64,000 bases of DNA from Fulvia fulva (lineage: Eukaryota > Ascomycota > Dothideomycetes > Mycosphaerellales > Mycosphaerellaceae), in assembly GCF_020509005.1 (NCBI RefSeq), contig NC_063012.1, positions 3,038,001 to 3,102,000 on the forward strand, given 5' to 3'. The notes under the pieces are model-generated. The model worked only from the letters and a program-made list of their open reading frames with translations. It did no database searches and was not told the DNA's origin. The translations under genes and the position numbers were made by a program. This document shows positions 12,726 through 25,187 of this stretch, one piece after another (the stretch's first letter is position 1; every line of letters begins with the position of its first letter).

Positions 12726-15700
12726 GTCGACGACGAGAATTACCTATACGTAGTGTCGACTACGAACCTCTCGTCTTACTACGAGAGAGCTAAGTATTCT
12801 TACGCTAGAGCGTCGTAGGCGCGACGGGCGCGTAATATAGGCGAAGCCGCGGCGAATAGAGGACTACTAGTAAAACGGGTATAAAAACTATTCGACGAGC
12901 GTATACTCGTGTCGGGAGCGAGTCCCTCTTCTTTCTACGTATAAGAAGGGCGCGGAACCGTAGCCTATACGCTCGATAGGACACCTCTAGTATAAGTATA
13001 GAATTTTTACCTCCAGAGACCGTAAACCGAGCGAGGGACGAATATTAGACGAGCGGACTACAGAATAATAGATAGATAGATTATTTATTCGCCTGTTTTA
13101 GTGCCCTATAGCCTATACAGGTCTCTCGCTATTTAGGTCTATTTGTGTAGGTAGGAAACCCGATTAACGGATAAAAACCTCCTCGTCTTTGCCCTCCTCG
13201 TTCTTTCCTATCTTGTCCTTTCGTTCTCCTTCCTTTAGGGTACGCTAGTGTTATAGTTATTACCCTATGACTACCTTGCCCGTAACCCTAGTGATGTCCT
13301 CCTCTCGATTCCCTTTCTCCCTTCTGTTTCCCCGGCTCTTCTCTCTCTCTCCCTCCTCTCTATCCACCTTTCCGTTTCTACTACTAGGGAGAATTGCTCT
13401 AGGTAGTCCTCGTTAAGGATCCATCTTGTCACTCTCCTTATATCTTATCTGTCCTAGATAATGGCCTAGTATTGCCTGTCTCTTGCCTTCGCCCTCTACT
13501 AGCTTCTCCCTTTTACCTACTTAGTACAGTTCAGCACTATGTGCTCCGGGTTTTGGGATAGGTAGCTATAGGGGCAACGTTTAGAATCGTATCCTAGGAC
13601 TCTTCTTTAGTACAAGGCTGCTCTTAGCCCAATGTACTTAGAGCGAATCTAGATAGCTATACTTGCTTCCGCCCTCTTCAGGTCTTTATAGATAAGGTAG
13701 TTATACCTCCCGAAGGTCCTAGCCGCTAGTAGGGCTCCTAGCCTCACCGGTTTTTGGTTCTAACGCGTTTCCTATAGGTGACCTGCGATCCTTTCTACTT
13801 AGCTTGGCTTCTTTTTCCCTTTGTCCCCTATATTAGCTTGCTCCCTTAGAGCTTCTCTCTGTTCAAGGGCTACTAGGATTTCCTGTGATGTTTTTAGGTC
13901 TGCTTCCTTCTATAGGATTATGTGTGGCCGGTTAGGTCTTCTCCTCCTCTCCTACTAGGTTCTTATCCTTTAAGTAGCTACTTAGATAGTTCCCTAGGCT
14001 GGGTATACTAATGTCTTCTCTACGTATTGACACCTCATGCCCTGGAGGTACTCCCTAATAGGGGCTGTACCTAATTCCATTTCTATTGTCCTATAAGGGG
14101 TTGACTTATATGCCCCTAGTACTCTCTTTAGGCAGGCTACCTACGCTCTGTTAAGGGGGTCCTTAATTCTCTTCGGGATGTGTTTTTCCGCTGCCCAAAT
14201 TGCTACTCTATATAGCATTGCGGGCTTGACAATGGCCTTGTATATAGTCTAGGCCTTTGTGAAGGTCGCCCCCTAGGTTAACGTAGTAAGTCTCTCGATT
14301 AATTGTCTATTAGTGTCCGCTCTCGCGTACGCCTTCTTCACTTGTAGTCCCTAGCTAAGTTTCGGGTCTAGCTATATCCTAAGGACTCTAAGTTCCCTTA
14401 TAGGATAGGTCTCGAACCCCTAGATTTTTACTAGTACTACTAAGTTGTGTTTTGTCTTTGCCTTACTAAAATAGATAAGTTAGTACTTGTCCGGTACGAA
14501 TTTTGCCCTATGCTCTCTTGCCTACTTTTCGCATTGTCTATGTCTCTCCTCTAGGAGTGCGTAGTTTTCCTCTATAGACCCCGACTACGCTAGGATATTT
14601 GTGTTATCTACGAACCCCGATACTAAGGTGTTTACTGTTTCTAGGAGTAGGGTCAGGTCGGCTATAAAGAGGAGGAACAGAATTGGGGAGAGTATAGAGC
14701 CCTATAGGATGCCCGTGTTCGCAATTAGGGTCTACGGGGCTTTAAAGGACCCTAGGAGGATCTGGGTTGTTTTGTCGTTAAGGAATAACTATATAAAGTG
14801 TACTATCTAGGCTAGGATGCTTTTTATTCTAAGGATATATAGGAGCCTTACGTAGGACATATTGTCGAAAGCCCCTAATATGTCTAGTGAAAGCAGTGAG
14901 GCTACCTTTTTGTTACTATAGTGCTAGATATGTCTGATTTGCTATATAGTTAGTTCGACTACTATAAGGGTAGATCTCTTTTGTCTCCCCCCTATTTGCG
15001 TTACCGGGAGGAGGTTGTATTCTTCTACTATTCCGGTAAGCCTTATAGCTACGACCTTCTCTAGGAGCTTCCCTAGTGTGTTTAGTAACGTAATTGGTCT
15101 ATATGACTTCAACTTGGTATAGTCTTCCTTTTAGGGTTTCCTTAGGACGTAAGTTAGTAATTGCCTAAAGGCCTTTAGGTAATACCCCTGCTTTATATAC
15201 TAGGTAAAGATTGGCGTAAGCACTAGAGTAATAAGGCTACTACTAGCTTTTAGGTAACAGTTAGGGATCTTGTCTAGGCCTAGGGCTTTATTGCCCTTTA
15301 GTTTCTTAATAATGTTTCCGATCTCTATAGTAGACACTTGCTAGTTAGCCTCCCTTAGCGGAGGTACTACAGAATAATAACTAAGCGGACTATACGACGG
15401 CGTCGAGCGGACTACGAAACAATCTAGTATTTACTAGCGGGCAATACGGTAGGTAGGTAGACACGCGACGAAGCCTATAAGGGCCTATTAAACACCCGGT
15501 ATAGGAACGAGGGTTCTGCCTAAGGCACTGCCTATCCCGCTACATAACGCACCTAGTCTAATATAGTAGATTACGACGAGGAAAAGACAATAGCCTAAGT
15601 AAGGAAAAGACGGCTATTAGGACGAGGAAAAGACGTATAATACAAGTGGATTAGTTCTATAATTAGGGAGGATCGAGGGTAGGGTAATAAGGAACTTTAT

Positions 15701-18700
15701 ATTAGTTAGTAGGTAGAAACGTAAGGAGTACGCTACCCGGCGTAGTGTGTACCCCGAGCAAACCTACGAGGTATAGACGGCCGCTTTCTAGAGATAGGCT
15801 ACGGTAACGCGAAGGGCGTCAAAACCTAGGGCGTAGTATATACTAGTAGCGACGGCTAATACTATCTATATAGCCCGAGAGGACGGATACGTATATCGGT
15901 TAATAGAGAGTACTAAAGGGCTTAGGCCTATAGAGGTAGATATTAGCTTAAGGAGTAAATAGGGAGGGAGGGCGTAGAGGGAAGCTTTTGCTCCGGGCTA
16001 ACCTCTCGAAACGAGGCTATACGGTAGTACTAGATAAGTAGGAAAGCGCGGTTAAGACTTGTTACCTTATCTCGTAGCTAGCTTACTAAATACGATTCCT
16101 TCCTTACTTAGACCCGGAGGAACACTATATTATAGCAATATAGGAACTATAGATCAACCTATACTCTAGGATTCTATTAACTATACGAGACCCGAGATAC
16201 TACGTAGTAATAAATAGAACCGAGGGAGTCCTACGAATATATATCTATATTAGTAAGAAGGTACTAGTAGAGGACTAGTAGGCCTAGCCGAGAACCGATA
16301 GGGATATTACTATAGTATAGCTCAAAACAACTTAAGGCTAGGTCCTAATCTATAGCGTATATAACCTACCTCTAGAGTCTAGAAGTAGTACATAACTATA
16401 TACGCTAGGAAGGCTCCCGGAAGTAATATACTAACAAAACTATAACATCGTAATAGGAGATTTCAACCTCTACTACCTAAAGTAGGGATCGGACTTCACC
16501 CTAGTACACTACTTCTTAGTAGGGAGGCTTATTAGTTAGATAGAAACAGCCTGAATAGACTTGATTACGCTAAAGGGGATAGAAACTTAGGCTAGAAACA
16601 ACAGTTCTAGCACGCTAGACCTATACTTTATATCCTACGCCTTAGTACGACGGGTAGAAAGCTATATAGTTAATAACTAACGAGAGTCCTTATTAGACTA
16701 CTACCTAATCCAAACCGACATCTAACTTATAGTTAAGGAGGAGAGGGAACCTAAGAGGAGGCTCTACTAGAAGTAGGCCGAGTAGATACTAGTATAGTAG
16801 CGGCTAGAAGGCGAACTAGAATAGGTAAATATTAACGATATATATATAACGGAGGGGATCGACTAAGTAGTAGAGCAGCTAATAAAAGCTATATAAAGGG
16901 TATCCTAGGCCTATATACCTAAGAAGAGATAGTCGCTATACTAGAAGCTATACTAGACACTAGAGTATATAGCTAAAGTCAAGGAGGCAAGGAGAGTAAG
17001 AAGGAGATAGGAGTAACGACGTACCTAAGTAAACTAGGAAGCCTATAACAACGCGTATAAAGTAAAGAAGGCGTAGATCAGAAGAGACAAGACGTAGGAG
17101 TAGAGGTTAACTATAGGGATAATTATAGAACACCCGGAACAAATCTAGAGACTAGTAGAATAGGCTAGGAGACTAGACGAGGAACGAAACTCCCCGCCCT
17201 AGTTTCCCTTAATATAGGACTAAGACGGGGAAACGTAAACCACTCCGATAGGGAAAGCGAAAGTATTCGTAGACCACTTCTTTAGGACTTAGGTAGAGGC
17301 AGACCTAAGTAACATCCTAGGAATATACATTCCTCCGCTAAGGGAGGCTAACTAGTAAGTGTCTACTATAGAGATCGGAAACATTATTAAGAAACTAAAG
17401 GGTAACAAAGCCCTAGGCCTAGACAAGATCCCTAACTATTACCTAAAAGCTAGTAGTAGCCTTATTACTCTAGTACTTACGCTAATCTCTACCTAGTATA
17501 TAAAGTAGGGGTATTACCTAAAGGCCTTTAGGCAATTACTAACTTACGTCCTAAGGAAACCCTAAAAGGAAGACTATACTAAGTTAAAGTCATATAGACT
17601 AATTGCGTTACTAAATATACTAGGGAAGCTCCTAGAGAAGGTCGTAGCTATAAGGCTTATCGGAATAGTAGAAGAACATAACCTCCTCCCGGTAACGTAA
17701 ATAGGGGGGAGATAAAAGAGATCTACCCTTATAGTAGTCGAACTGATTATAGAGCAAATCAGACATATCTAGTACTATAGTAATAATAAGGTAGCCTTAC
17801 TGCTTTTACTAGACATATTAGGGGCTTTCGACAACGTGTTCTACGTAAGGCTCCTATATATCCTTAGAATAAAAAGTATTCTAGCCTAGATAGTCTACTT
17901 TATATAGTTATTCCTTAAGGACAGAACAACCTAGATCCTCCTAGGGTCCTTTAAAGCCCTATAGACCCTGATTACGAACACGGGCATCCTATAGGGCTCT
18001 ACACTCTCCCCAATTCTATTCCTCCTCTTTATAGCCAACCTGACCCTACTCCTAGAAACAGTAAACACCTTAGTATCGGGGTTCGTAGATAATACAAATA
18101 TCCTAGCGTAGTCGGGGTCTATAGAGGAAAACTACGTACTCCTAGAGGAGAGACATAGACAATACAAAAAGTAGGCAAGAGAGTATAGGGCAAAATTCGT
18201 ACCGGATAAGTACTAACTTATCTATTTTAGTAAGGTAAAGACAAAATATAACTTAGTAGTACTAGTAAAACTCTAGGGGTTCTAGACCTATCCTATAAGG
18301 GAACTTAGAGTCCTTAGGATATAGCTAGACCCAAAACTTAGCTAGGGACTATAAGTAAAGAAGGCGTAAGCGAGAGCGGATACTAATAGACAATTAATCG
18401 AGAGACTTACTACGTTAACCTAGGGGGCGACCTTTATAAAGGCCTAGACTATATATAAGGCTATTATCAAGCCCGCAATGCTATATAGAGTAGCAATTTA
18501 GGCAGCGGGAAAACATATCCCGAAGAGAATTAAGGACCCCCTTAATAGAGCGTAGGTAGCCTACCTAAAGAGAGTACTAGGGGCATATAAGTCAACCCCT
18601 TATAGGACAATAGAAATGGAATTAGGTATAGCCCCTATTAGGGAGTACCTCTAGGGCATAAGGTGTCAATACGTAGAGAAGACATTAGTATACCTAGCCT

Positions 18701-19625
18701 AGGGAACTATCTAAGTAGCTACTTAAAGGATAAGAACCTAGTAGGAGAGGAGGAGAAGACCTAACCGGCTATATATAATCCTATAGAAGGAAGTAGACCT
18801 AAAAACATTATAGAAAATCCTAGTAGCCCTTAAACAGAGAGAAGCTCTAAGGGAGTAAGCTAATATAGGGGACAAAGGGAAAAAGAAGTAAAGCTAAGTA
18901 GAAAGGATTGTAGGTCACCTATAGGAAACGCGTTAGAACTAAAAACCGGTGAGGCTAGGAGCCCTACTAGTAGCTAGGACCTTTAGGAGGTATAACTACC
19001 TTATCTACAAAGACCTAAAGAGGGCGGAAGTAAGTATAGCTATCTAGATTTGCTCTAAGCATATTAGGCTAAGAGTATACTTGTACTAAACAAGAGTCCT
19101 AGGATACGATTCTAAACGTTGCCCCTATAGCTACCTATCCTAAAAGCCGGAGCACATAGTACTAAACTGTACTAAGTGGGTAAAAGGGAGAAGCTAGTAG
19201 AGGGCGAAGGTAAGAGATAGGCAATACTAGGCCATCATCTAGAATAGATAAGATATAAGGAGAGTGATAAGATAGATCCTTAACGAGGACTACCTAGAGC
19301 AATTCTCCCTAGTAGTAGAAACGGAAAGGTAGATAGAGAGGAGGGAGAGAGAGAGAAGAGCCGGGGAAACAGAAGGGAGAAAGGGAATCGAGAGGAGGAC
19401 ATTACTAGGGTTACGGGTAAGGTAGTTATAGGGTAATAACTATAATACTAGCGTACCCTAAAGGAAGGAGAACGAAAGGACAAGACAGGAAAGAACGAGG
19501 AGGGCAAAGACGAGGAGGTTTTTATCCGTTAATTGGGTTTCCTACCTATATAAATAGACCTAAATAGCGAGAGACCTATATAGGCTATAGGGCACTAAAA
19601 TAGGCGAATGTATAATCTATCTATC
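12726..19625 (+). mobile_element. LINE C, Tad-like non-LTR retrotransposon, interrupted by LINE C'
   Basis: This plus-strand LINE is flanked by tatatagctagacgg at 12711-12725 and 19626-19640. Its sequence is 12726-13070 plus 15380-19625, about 4.6 kb. A 5' module of about 1.07 kb (to 16107) is nearly the same as the start of the LINE at 25188. The endonuclease starts almost at once after it (about 16110-16740, GDFNLYY near 16459). RT follows (about 17370-18260; LDILGAFDN near 17809, GFVDNTNILA near 18079), then a C-terminal region and a (tcta)n tail at about 19612-19625. No ORF1 lies between module and endonuclease. RIP-type stops break the frame throughout. Confidence 0.85.
13071..15365 (-). 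mobile_element. LINE C', 5'-truncated copy of the LINE C family, least RIPped element
   Basis: This is the reverse complement of LINE C from about 17340 to its 3' end, including the tetranucleotide tail at 13071-13080. It is inserted inside LINE C in opposite orientation with the 14-base duplication actacagaataata at 13057-13070 and 15366-15379. Aligned by eye, LINE C has ta where C' has ca or tg at many sites (for example cattactag against catcactag). It therefore carries fewer RIP mutations. An open stretch at 14601-14810 on the opposite strand is a chance frame. Stops still break its RT. Confidence 0.85.
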
Positions 19626-20811
19626 TATATAGCTAGACGGCCTTAGAGAAGCGTACTCCTAGGGATATGCTCTAGTTCTATATTTATAGCTAGGGGAGGT
19701 CATTTTCGACCTTAAAGGTTCTAGGGACCCCGTAGGCTATTACTATAAATTGTTAGTAGGAGACCTTCGCTAACTTTGCTACTTTAGTTATCTATTCCTT
19801 CTACGTCTCGAGTCTTTATCGGTCTGTCTCCTATACGGTAAAAAGCCTTACTACCTCCCTTAGCTTTACCTTCGCTCCTACGATCTCCTTCCGGCCGATT
19901 CTATTAATAAGCTCCTTACTCGTAAGGCCCTCGAGTTCCCTTTTCTCCTCCGGGTCGATAACGTAGACTCGGATCGCGTTATTAGTCCTCTAGGGTTGGG
20001 CCGGGTAGTATCCCGCGGCGATTATAGCCTATATAGGGTTCTTCTATTATATTACGTACTATATAGTCTAGTAGATCGTTCTTAGGGTCTAGTGTTCGAG
20101 TGCCTTAAGTATACTAAGGAGCTACGCGATTATATTCTTATATACTTAGGCTAGGTGTTCGTCTTCGTCTAGTATTACCTAGGCTTCTTTATATAATACT
20201 ATCTACGCGGAGGGGCCGGGGGCGGCTAGGGTTCGTTATACCTTTCCTAGGCCCTTAGTATGTTATCGTTAGATATTATCTTACTATTACTAGGTTAGTT
20301 ATTAGCTTAGCTATTAAAGGGTTAGTTACTACTAGCTAGGTTTATATATTACATCCCCGTTTATAGATATTTAGGTATCCCTTACGAGCTGCTTAATGCT
20401 TACGAGTTAGGCTTAGGATCTAGTCTCTATATCGCTACACTTTAGCTACGGCTAAGGTTAGAAGTTGCCTAAATAGGCAATTTACCTCCGCGGCTCCGTA
20501 ATTTTAGGTAAGGAAGGAATCGTATTTAGTAAGCTAGCTACGAGATAAGGTAACAAGTCTTAACCGCGCTTTCCTACTTATCTAGTACTACCGTATAGCC
20601 TCGTTTCGAGAGGTTAGCCCGGAGCAAAAGCTTCCCTCTACGCCCTTCCTCCCTATTTACTCCTTAAGCTAATATCTACCTCTATAGGCCTAAGCCCTTT
20701 AGTGCTCTCTATTGACCGACATACGTATCCGTCCTCTCGGGCTATATAGATAGTATTAGCCGTCGCTACTAGTATATACTACGCCCTAGGTTTTAACGCC
20801 CTTCGCGTTAT
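19626..20811 (-). mobile_element. LINE A segment 4 (ORF1 and start of shared 5' module)
   Basis: Bases 19641-20507 resemble LINE D around 31800-32560 and correspond to ORF1 on the minus strand. From 20508 to 20811 the sequence switches to the reverse complement of the module at 15800-16107 and 25970-26266. The 5' end of LINE A lies inside that module, so this copy is 5'-truncated. It abuts the gypsy duplication at 20812. Confidence 0.8.
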
Positions 20812-22092
20812 AATATATTATAATAGTTACCGATATACTAACTAAACGCGTACGGCTCCTCCCTACTAATGACTTAAACGCTAAGTACGCCGCCACCTTA
20901 TTCTATAAGTATATATTCCCCGTATACGGCCTACCGGAGGTGGTCCTAAGCGATAGAGGTACGTAATTCGTTAGTACGCTCTTCCGTAGACTCTACGTAA
21001 GACTTAGTATCTACTAAAATCTTTCTATAGCCTTCTATCTAGAAACGGATAGGCAATTAGAACGTATAAACTAAGTACTTGAATAGTATATCCGCGCCTA
21101 TACTAACTATTAATAAGATGACTAGGTCGAGTTACTACCCGACGCCGAGTTTGCCCTTAATAATTACGAGTCTATAAGTACCGGAATAACTCTATTCTTT
21201 ACCGACTCTAGCCGCTACCCGCGGATAGAGTTTAGTAGCCTAGCTAAACTATAAGTTATAGCTCGGGGAGTACCTAACGTCGAGGTCGCTAACGCGTTAT
21301 TTAATAATATATAAGATACTTAAGTATAAATACGGCGGGTACTCGAGTCTATACGCCGCGACCGCCTAGACGAGCTACGCGACGTATATACTTTTACGTA
21401 AGTATAAAGGGCCGAAGCCGTAAATACTCGGCGAGGGCTAGCGCCTACCTACTAGCCTAACAATATAGTTCTACTAGATGCCCGTAATATTAGGACTATA
21501 CGCCTAAGTAAGAAACTCGATTATAGGTTCCTTAGACCGTTTCGAGTCGTTAGGGCCGTAGGTAGATACTCGTATAAACTCGAACTTAGCGATAGGATAT
21601 AAATCTATAACGTATTCTATACGAGTAAGTTACGCCGCGTAGTAACCGAAGGGATACCTAGATAACGTAAACTACTACTAGCGCCCGTAATCGTCGAACG
21701 CGAAGGCTAGGTATCGGAGGAATACAAAGTAGAGGATCTAGTAGATTCTAAGATTAGGTATAACGATATATAGTATATAGTTATTTAGAAGAATTATACG
21801 CGGAGCTAGGCTAAGTAGTTAGCCGTACTACCTAGATATAAAGAACTCGTAGTCGCGTTCTACTAGCGATACCTAGACAAACCTAAGCCTATCTTCGACG
21901 GACTCGATTAGCCGGTAACTTAATACGGGCTAGCGCTAATCCTCGGACCGTATATATAAACGCGATATAACTATAGCTTCCTCGATAAAGCTCTCGAAAC
22001 TAGTACCGGTATTAGTACTAGCGATAGCCCTCTATACGCTCCGAGTATTAAACGTAGAAACGTCGTAGGAGCTCCTTATTCGAGGGGGGGGG
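20812..22092 (+). mobile_element. Ty3/gypsy retrotransposon, 3' segment (integrase, chromodomain, polypurine tract)
   Basis: The integrase core resumes with VTDILTKRVRLLPTN and then VVLSDRGTQF near 20940-20975 (second catalytic Asp). A QLERIN stretch near 21055 precedes the catalytic Glu. Near 21712-21860 a degraded chromodomain can be read (EEYKVEDLVDSK and YIVI-KNYTRS), placing the element among chromoviruses. Pol decays after about 22070, and a G-run at about 22083-22092 looks like the polypurine tract priming plus-strand synthesis next to the 3' LTR. RIP-type stops occur throughout. Confidence 0.85.
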
Positions 22093-22930
22093 TACTATTA
22101 CGAGATAGCCCTTTTTACGAACTACCTCGTAATATAGTATCGTCGGCCGTACGCCCGCGCGCTAGCGGCCGCGAGTGTCTACTAGCTCGATTTGCGCGAC
22201 TTTATCTTCTCGCGCTTCTTACGCTCTCTTAGATAGCTTGTATAACTATATATATCTTTACCCGACCCTACTATAGTACTCTCGCCCGTAATAACGCGCG
22301 ATATACGCGTCTATTAGTATTCTCTATACTTGTTACGGTTCACCTCGTAAGGCTATACTTAGTATTACGTAACCTAGTACGCTAGCGCGCCCGGACCCTA
22401 GACCCTAATCCCGACGTTTACTTTATCGCGGCTTCGCGACTTTATTATCTTCTCTTCTTCGTAGAACTTATTCGATTCTAAGGCATTAATACGTTTACGC
22501 CCTATCTTACGCCTTGTCCGTATTAATACTTACGCCTAGTACGCCGGTACCGGTCCGTCTCGCTATTACTACTATATTAGCTATAGCCTACTTTAAGGTA
22601 CGACTTAGTAAGTACGATACCTAATCTTAGTAATTCCTTGTATACTATCGCGGTTTCTCTATAATCTCCCGAATATAGCTTCTCGTATCGCTCTATACGT
22701 TAGTAATAATCTATTCGAAGTGTTATAAGTAGGTATAAGTACGTAGTCGGGTAAGGTATAAGTCGAATAGATATTCTATCTAAGAGAGGCGCGGAGGGCG
22801 CGAGAGTTATATACGGGCGCTAAGCCGCTAGTCGGATTAGTTAGCGGCCGCGGGGTCTAGGTACGTACTCGCGGGTTTAAGTAAAAATACGCCGGTACGG
22901 TAATAACCCGCTATAATAGGAGGTATAGAT
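22093..22930 (+). mobile_element. Probable 3' LTR and flank of the gypsy element (right end not defined)
   Basis: The sequence directly after the polypurine tract starts tactattacgag, which would be a TG-initiated LTR after TG-to-TA mutation. It has no coding pattern and contains promoter-like TA-rich stretches. The 5' LTR lies outside the window, so the right border cannot be set by comparison; 22930 is only an approximate limit. Confidence 0.4.
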
Positions 22931-23426
22931 ATATAGGTAGGAGGACTAGTTATTCGTCGCCGCCGACTTAGGATACTACTAGATAGGTATAGATATCCTC
23001 GGATAGTAAGGAGATATTATATAAGCTTATACGGTATTTACGAAGTTATATTAAAGGTATCTAAAGGGTTATATATTTTAGTTTAGTTAAAGTCGCGTAC
23101 TAGATAGCGAGTTAGTAATCTCGAGAGTAGAAGCTATAGCGTAGCCCTAGTAAGCTAGTATTAACTAACGTAATATATACCTTTTTACGTAATACTTAGA
23201 GATTATAGCGGTAGTAATTCTAAGGAAGCTCCTATATTTAGATATTATAAAAAGGGTAAGTTAGGAGTTCTTATTTACTATAGAGTATTAGGAGAATAAA
23301 CGGATAAACGTAAGGTAGCTTTTATAGAATACCGTTAATATAGATTATAATTCTACGCGTATCTATACAAAATTTACGCGTTATCCTATTCAGTATTTTA
23401 TCTAGGAACCGTTTTTTACGATTTAC
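22931..23426. other. Unassigned RIPped sequence between gypsy and pogo elements
   Basis: This stretch is TA-rich and CpA-depleted like its neighbours, but I could not match it to another part of the window or read a protein from it. It may be the rest of the LTR or older RIPped DNA in which the elements landed. Confidence 0.3.
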
Positions 23427-24047
23427 TATAACGTACTTTACTACCGAGCGGGCTATACTACCGAGCGGGCCACTTTTACTAAGAACTATACTACTTCTAC
23501 TTTAATTACGACGGTATCTTAATACGACGACATCCTATAGAATCGTTACTAGGAGGACAATTCCTCTTTAGATTCTTTACTATCTAGCGAGTCTACTTAA
23601 TAGGTACGTACTTTATACCCCGACTCGCTATATCGCTTATAGCGTCGTAGCCTTAGTACTAGCCGAATACTATCTAGCGACTCTTTACTCACTTCCTACC
23701 TCCTAGTATCCTCTAGAGGTATTAATTACGACGCCTTATCGAAGGTTAGAGACCCTCTAGACTGAATATACTTGCGCTTTCGTGCTTTCCGGTATATAAG
23801 GGCCTCGTTAGACTTACGTAGCTTACTAATCTTACTTCGTATTAGAGCTATCTAATACGCTATCTCTCTACTCCCTCTCTATTACCCTATTAAACGACCT
23901 TCCTCTTTCTACTACGCCTTTCTAAACCCGTAACGATGCTCTAAGACGTAATAACACCTATTATAAACCCTATCTCGTCGAAGTTATAGGTGTCCTAGTT
24001 AAGGATACTATACTTCTCCTTTATATTGCGTATAAGTAAGAACTACC
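23427..24047 (-). mobile_element. Pogo/Fot1-type DNA transposon, minus copy (truncated)
   Basis: This is the reverse complement of 24545-25165, with both arms 621 bases long. Its outer terminus carries two copies of actaccgagcggg (about 23440-23470), also present in inverted form at the far right end. It holds the sequence equivalent to the middle of the transposase plus the C-terminal part. The transposon's other end is missing: the copy stops where the plus copy's left terminus begins. It is RIPped and non-coding. Confidence 0.65.
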
Positions 24048-25165
24048 GGACTATACTACCGAGCGGGCCACTTTTACTAAGAACTATACTACTTCTATAG
24101 ATATAGCTATATAACTACTATTATAGCGTATATTATCTTCAAACGAGGCCAAACTGACCTTAGCTATCTAGGCTACGAAACGCGACGCGACAATCACGGA
24201 TCGACTTACTATAAAGGTATACGACGCGTCTCGAACTATACTAGGGTATCGATTAAATAGACGACCTCCTCGGGGTGACTACGAGCCTAGTTCGAAGAAA
24301 CTTATAGAGCTAGAAGAGAGGGTGATACTTGAGTATATACTCGAGCTAGATCTTAGAGGTTTCCCGCTATTAAAGGCTAGTATACGAGTAATAGCCGATT
24401 TATTACTATAGGAGAAGGGTCTTAAGCCCGCTAGTCTTAATTAGACAGACAGGTTTATTAGGCGGTATTGTAAGCTAAAGGTTCGTATAACACGTAGATA
24501 TAATCGTTAGCGAGCCCTAATAGAAGATCTAGACGTTATCGAGAGGTAGTTCTTACTTATACGTAATATAAAGGAGAAGTATAGTATCCTTAACTAGGAC
24601 ACCTATAACTTCGACGAGATAGGGTTTATAATAGGTGTTATTACGTCTTAGAGCGTCGTTACGGGTTTAGAAAGGCGTAGTAGAAAGAGGAAGGTCGTTT
24701 AATAGGGCAATAGAGAGGGAGTAGAGAGATAGCGTATTAGATAGCTCTTATACGAAGCGAGATTAGTAAGCTACGTAAGTCTAACGAGGCCCTTATATAG
24801 CGGAAAGCACGAAAGCGTAAGTACATTCAGTCTAGAGGGGCTCTAACCTTCGATAAGGCGTCGCAATTAATACCTCTAGAGGATACTAGGAGGCAGGAAG
24901 TAAGTAGAGAGTCGCTAGATAGTGTTCGGCTAGTACTAAGGCTATAACGCTATAAGCGATATAGCGACTCGGGGCATAACGTACGTACCTATTAAGTAGA
25001 CTCGCTAGATAGCGAAGAATCTGAAGAGGAATTGTCCTCCTAGTAACGATTCTATAGGATGTCGTCGTGTTAAGATATCGTCGTAATTAAAGTAGAAGTA
25101 GTATAGTTCTTAGTAAAAGTAGCCCGCTCGGTAGTATAGCCCGCTCGGTAGTAAAGTACGTTATA
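24048..25165 (+). mobile_element. Pogo/Fot1-type DNA transposon, plus copy (transposase remnant)
   Basis: The left terminus carries tactaccgagcgggcc near 24055-24070, and inverted copies of the same motif lie near 25120-25153. Between them a broken reading runs through a Tc5/CENP-B-like DNA-binding region (LEERVILEYILELDLRGFP near 24312, then a FIRRYCKLKVRITRRYN-like stretch). It reaches the first catalytic Asp motif, YNFDEIGFIIGVI near 24605-24645, which in the family reads YNFDETGF. After that only a short C-terminal portion follows, so most of the DDE domain appears deleted. TA-rich flanks fit a Tc1/mariner-superfamily TA target site but are not diagnostic after RIP. Confidence 0.65.
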
Positions 25166-25187
25166 CGACTTATTATTAAAGTTAATT

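Larger units (their letters stand above)
1852..20811 (-). mobile_element. LINE A, Tad-like non-LTR retrotransposon, carrying four nested LINEs
   Basis: This minus-strand LINE sits in the gypsy integrase and is flanked by the 14-base duplication at 1838-1851 and 20812-20825. Its own DNA survives in four pieces: 1852-3185, about 8180-8618, 11116-12725 and 19626-20811. Its 3' end, at 1852, is the reverse complement of the 3' end of the plus-strand copy at 34440-34472. The endonuclease GDFN box lies near 11590-11615 and the RT FVDD box near 8340-8360, both read on the minus strand. Compared with the related copy at 25188-34472, about 0.9 kb between the endonuclease and the middle of RT is missing. 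It is 5'-truncated and thoroughly RIPped, so it is not functional. Confidence 0.85.

Noticed and set aside
20812..22092. A second, separate gypsy element
   Set aside because: The reading continues that of 1-1851 in the middle of the integrase, and the 14-base duplication shows one element split by LINE A.
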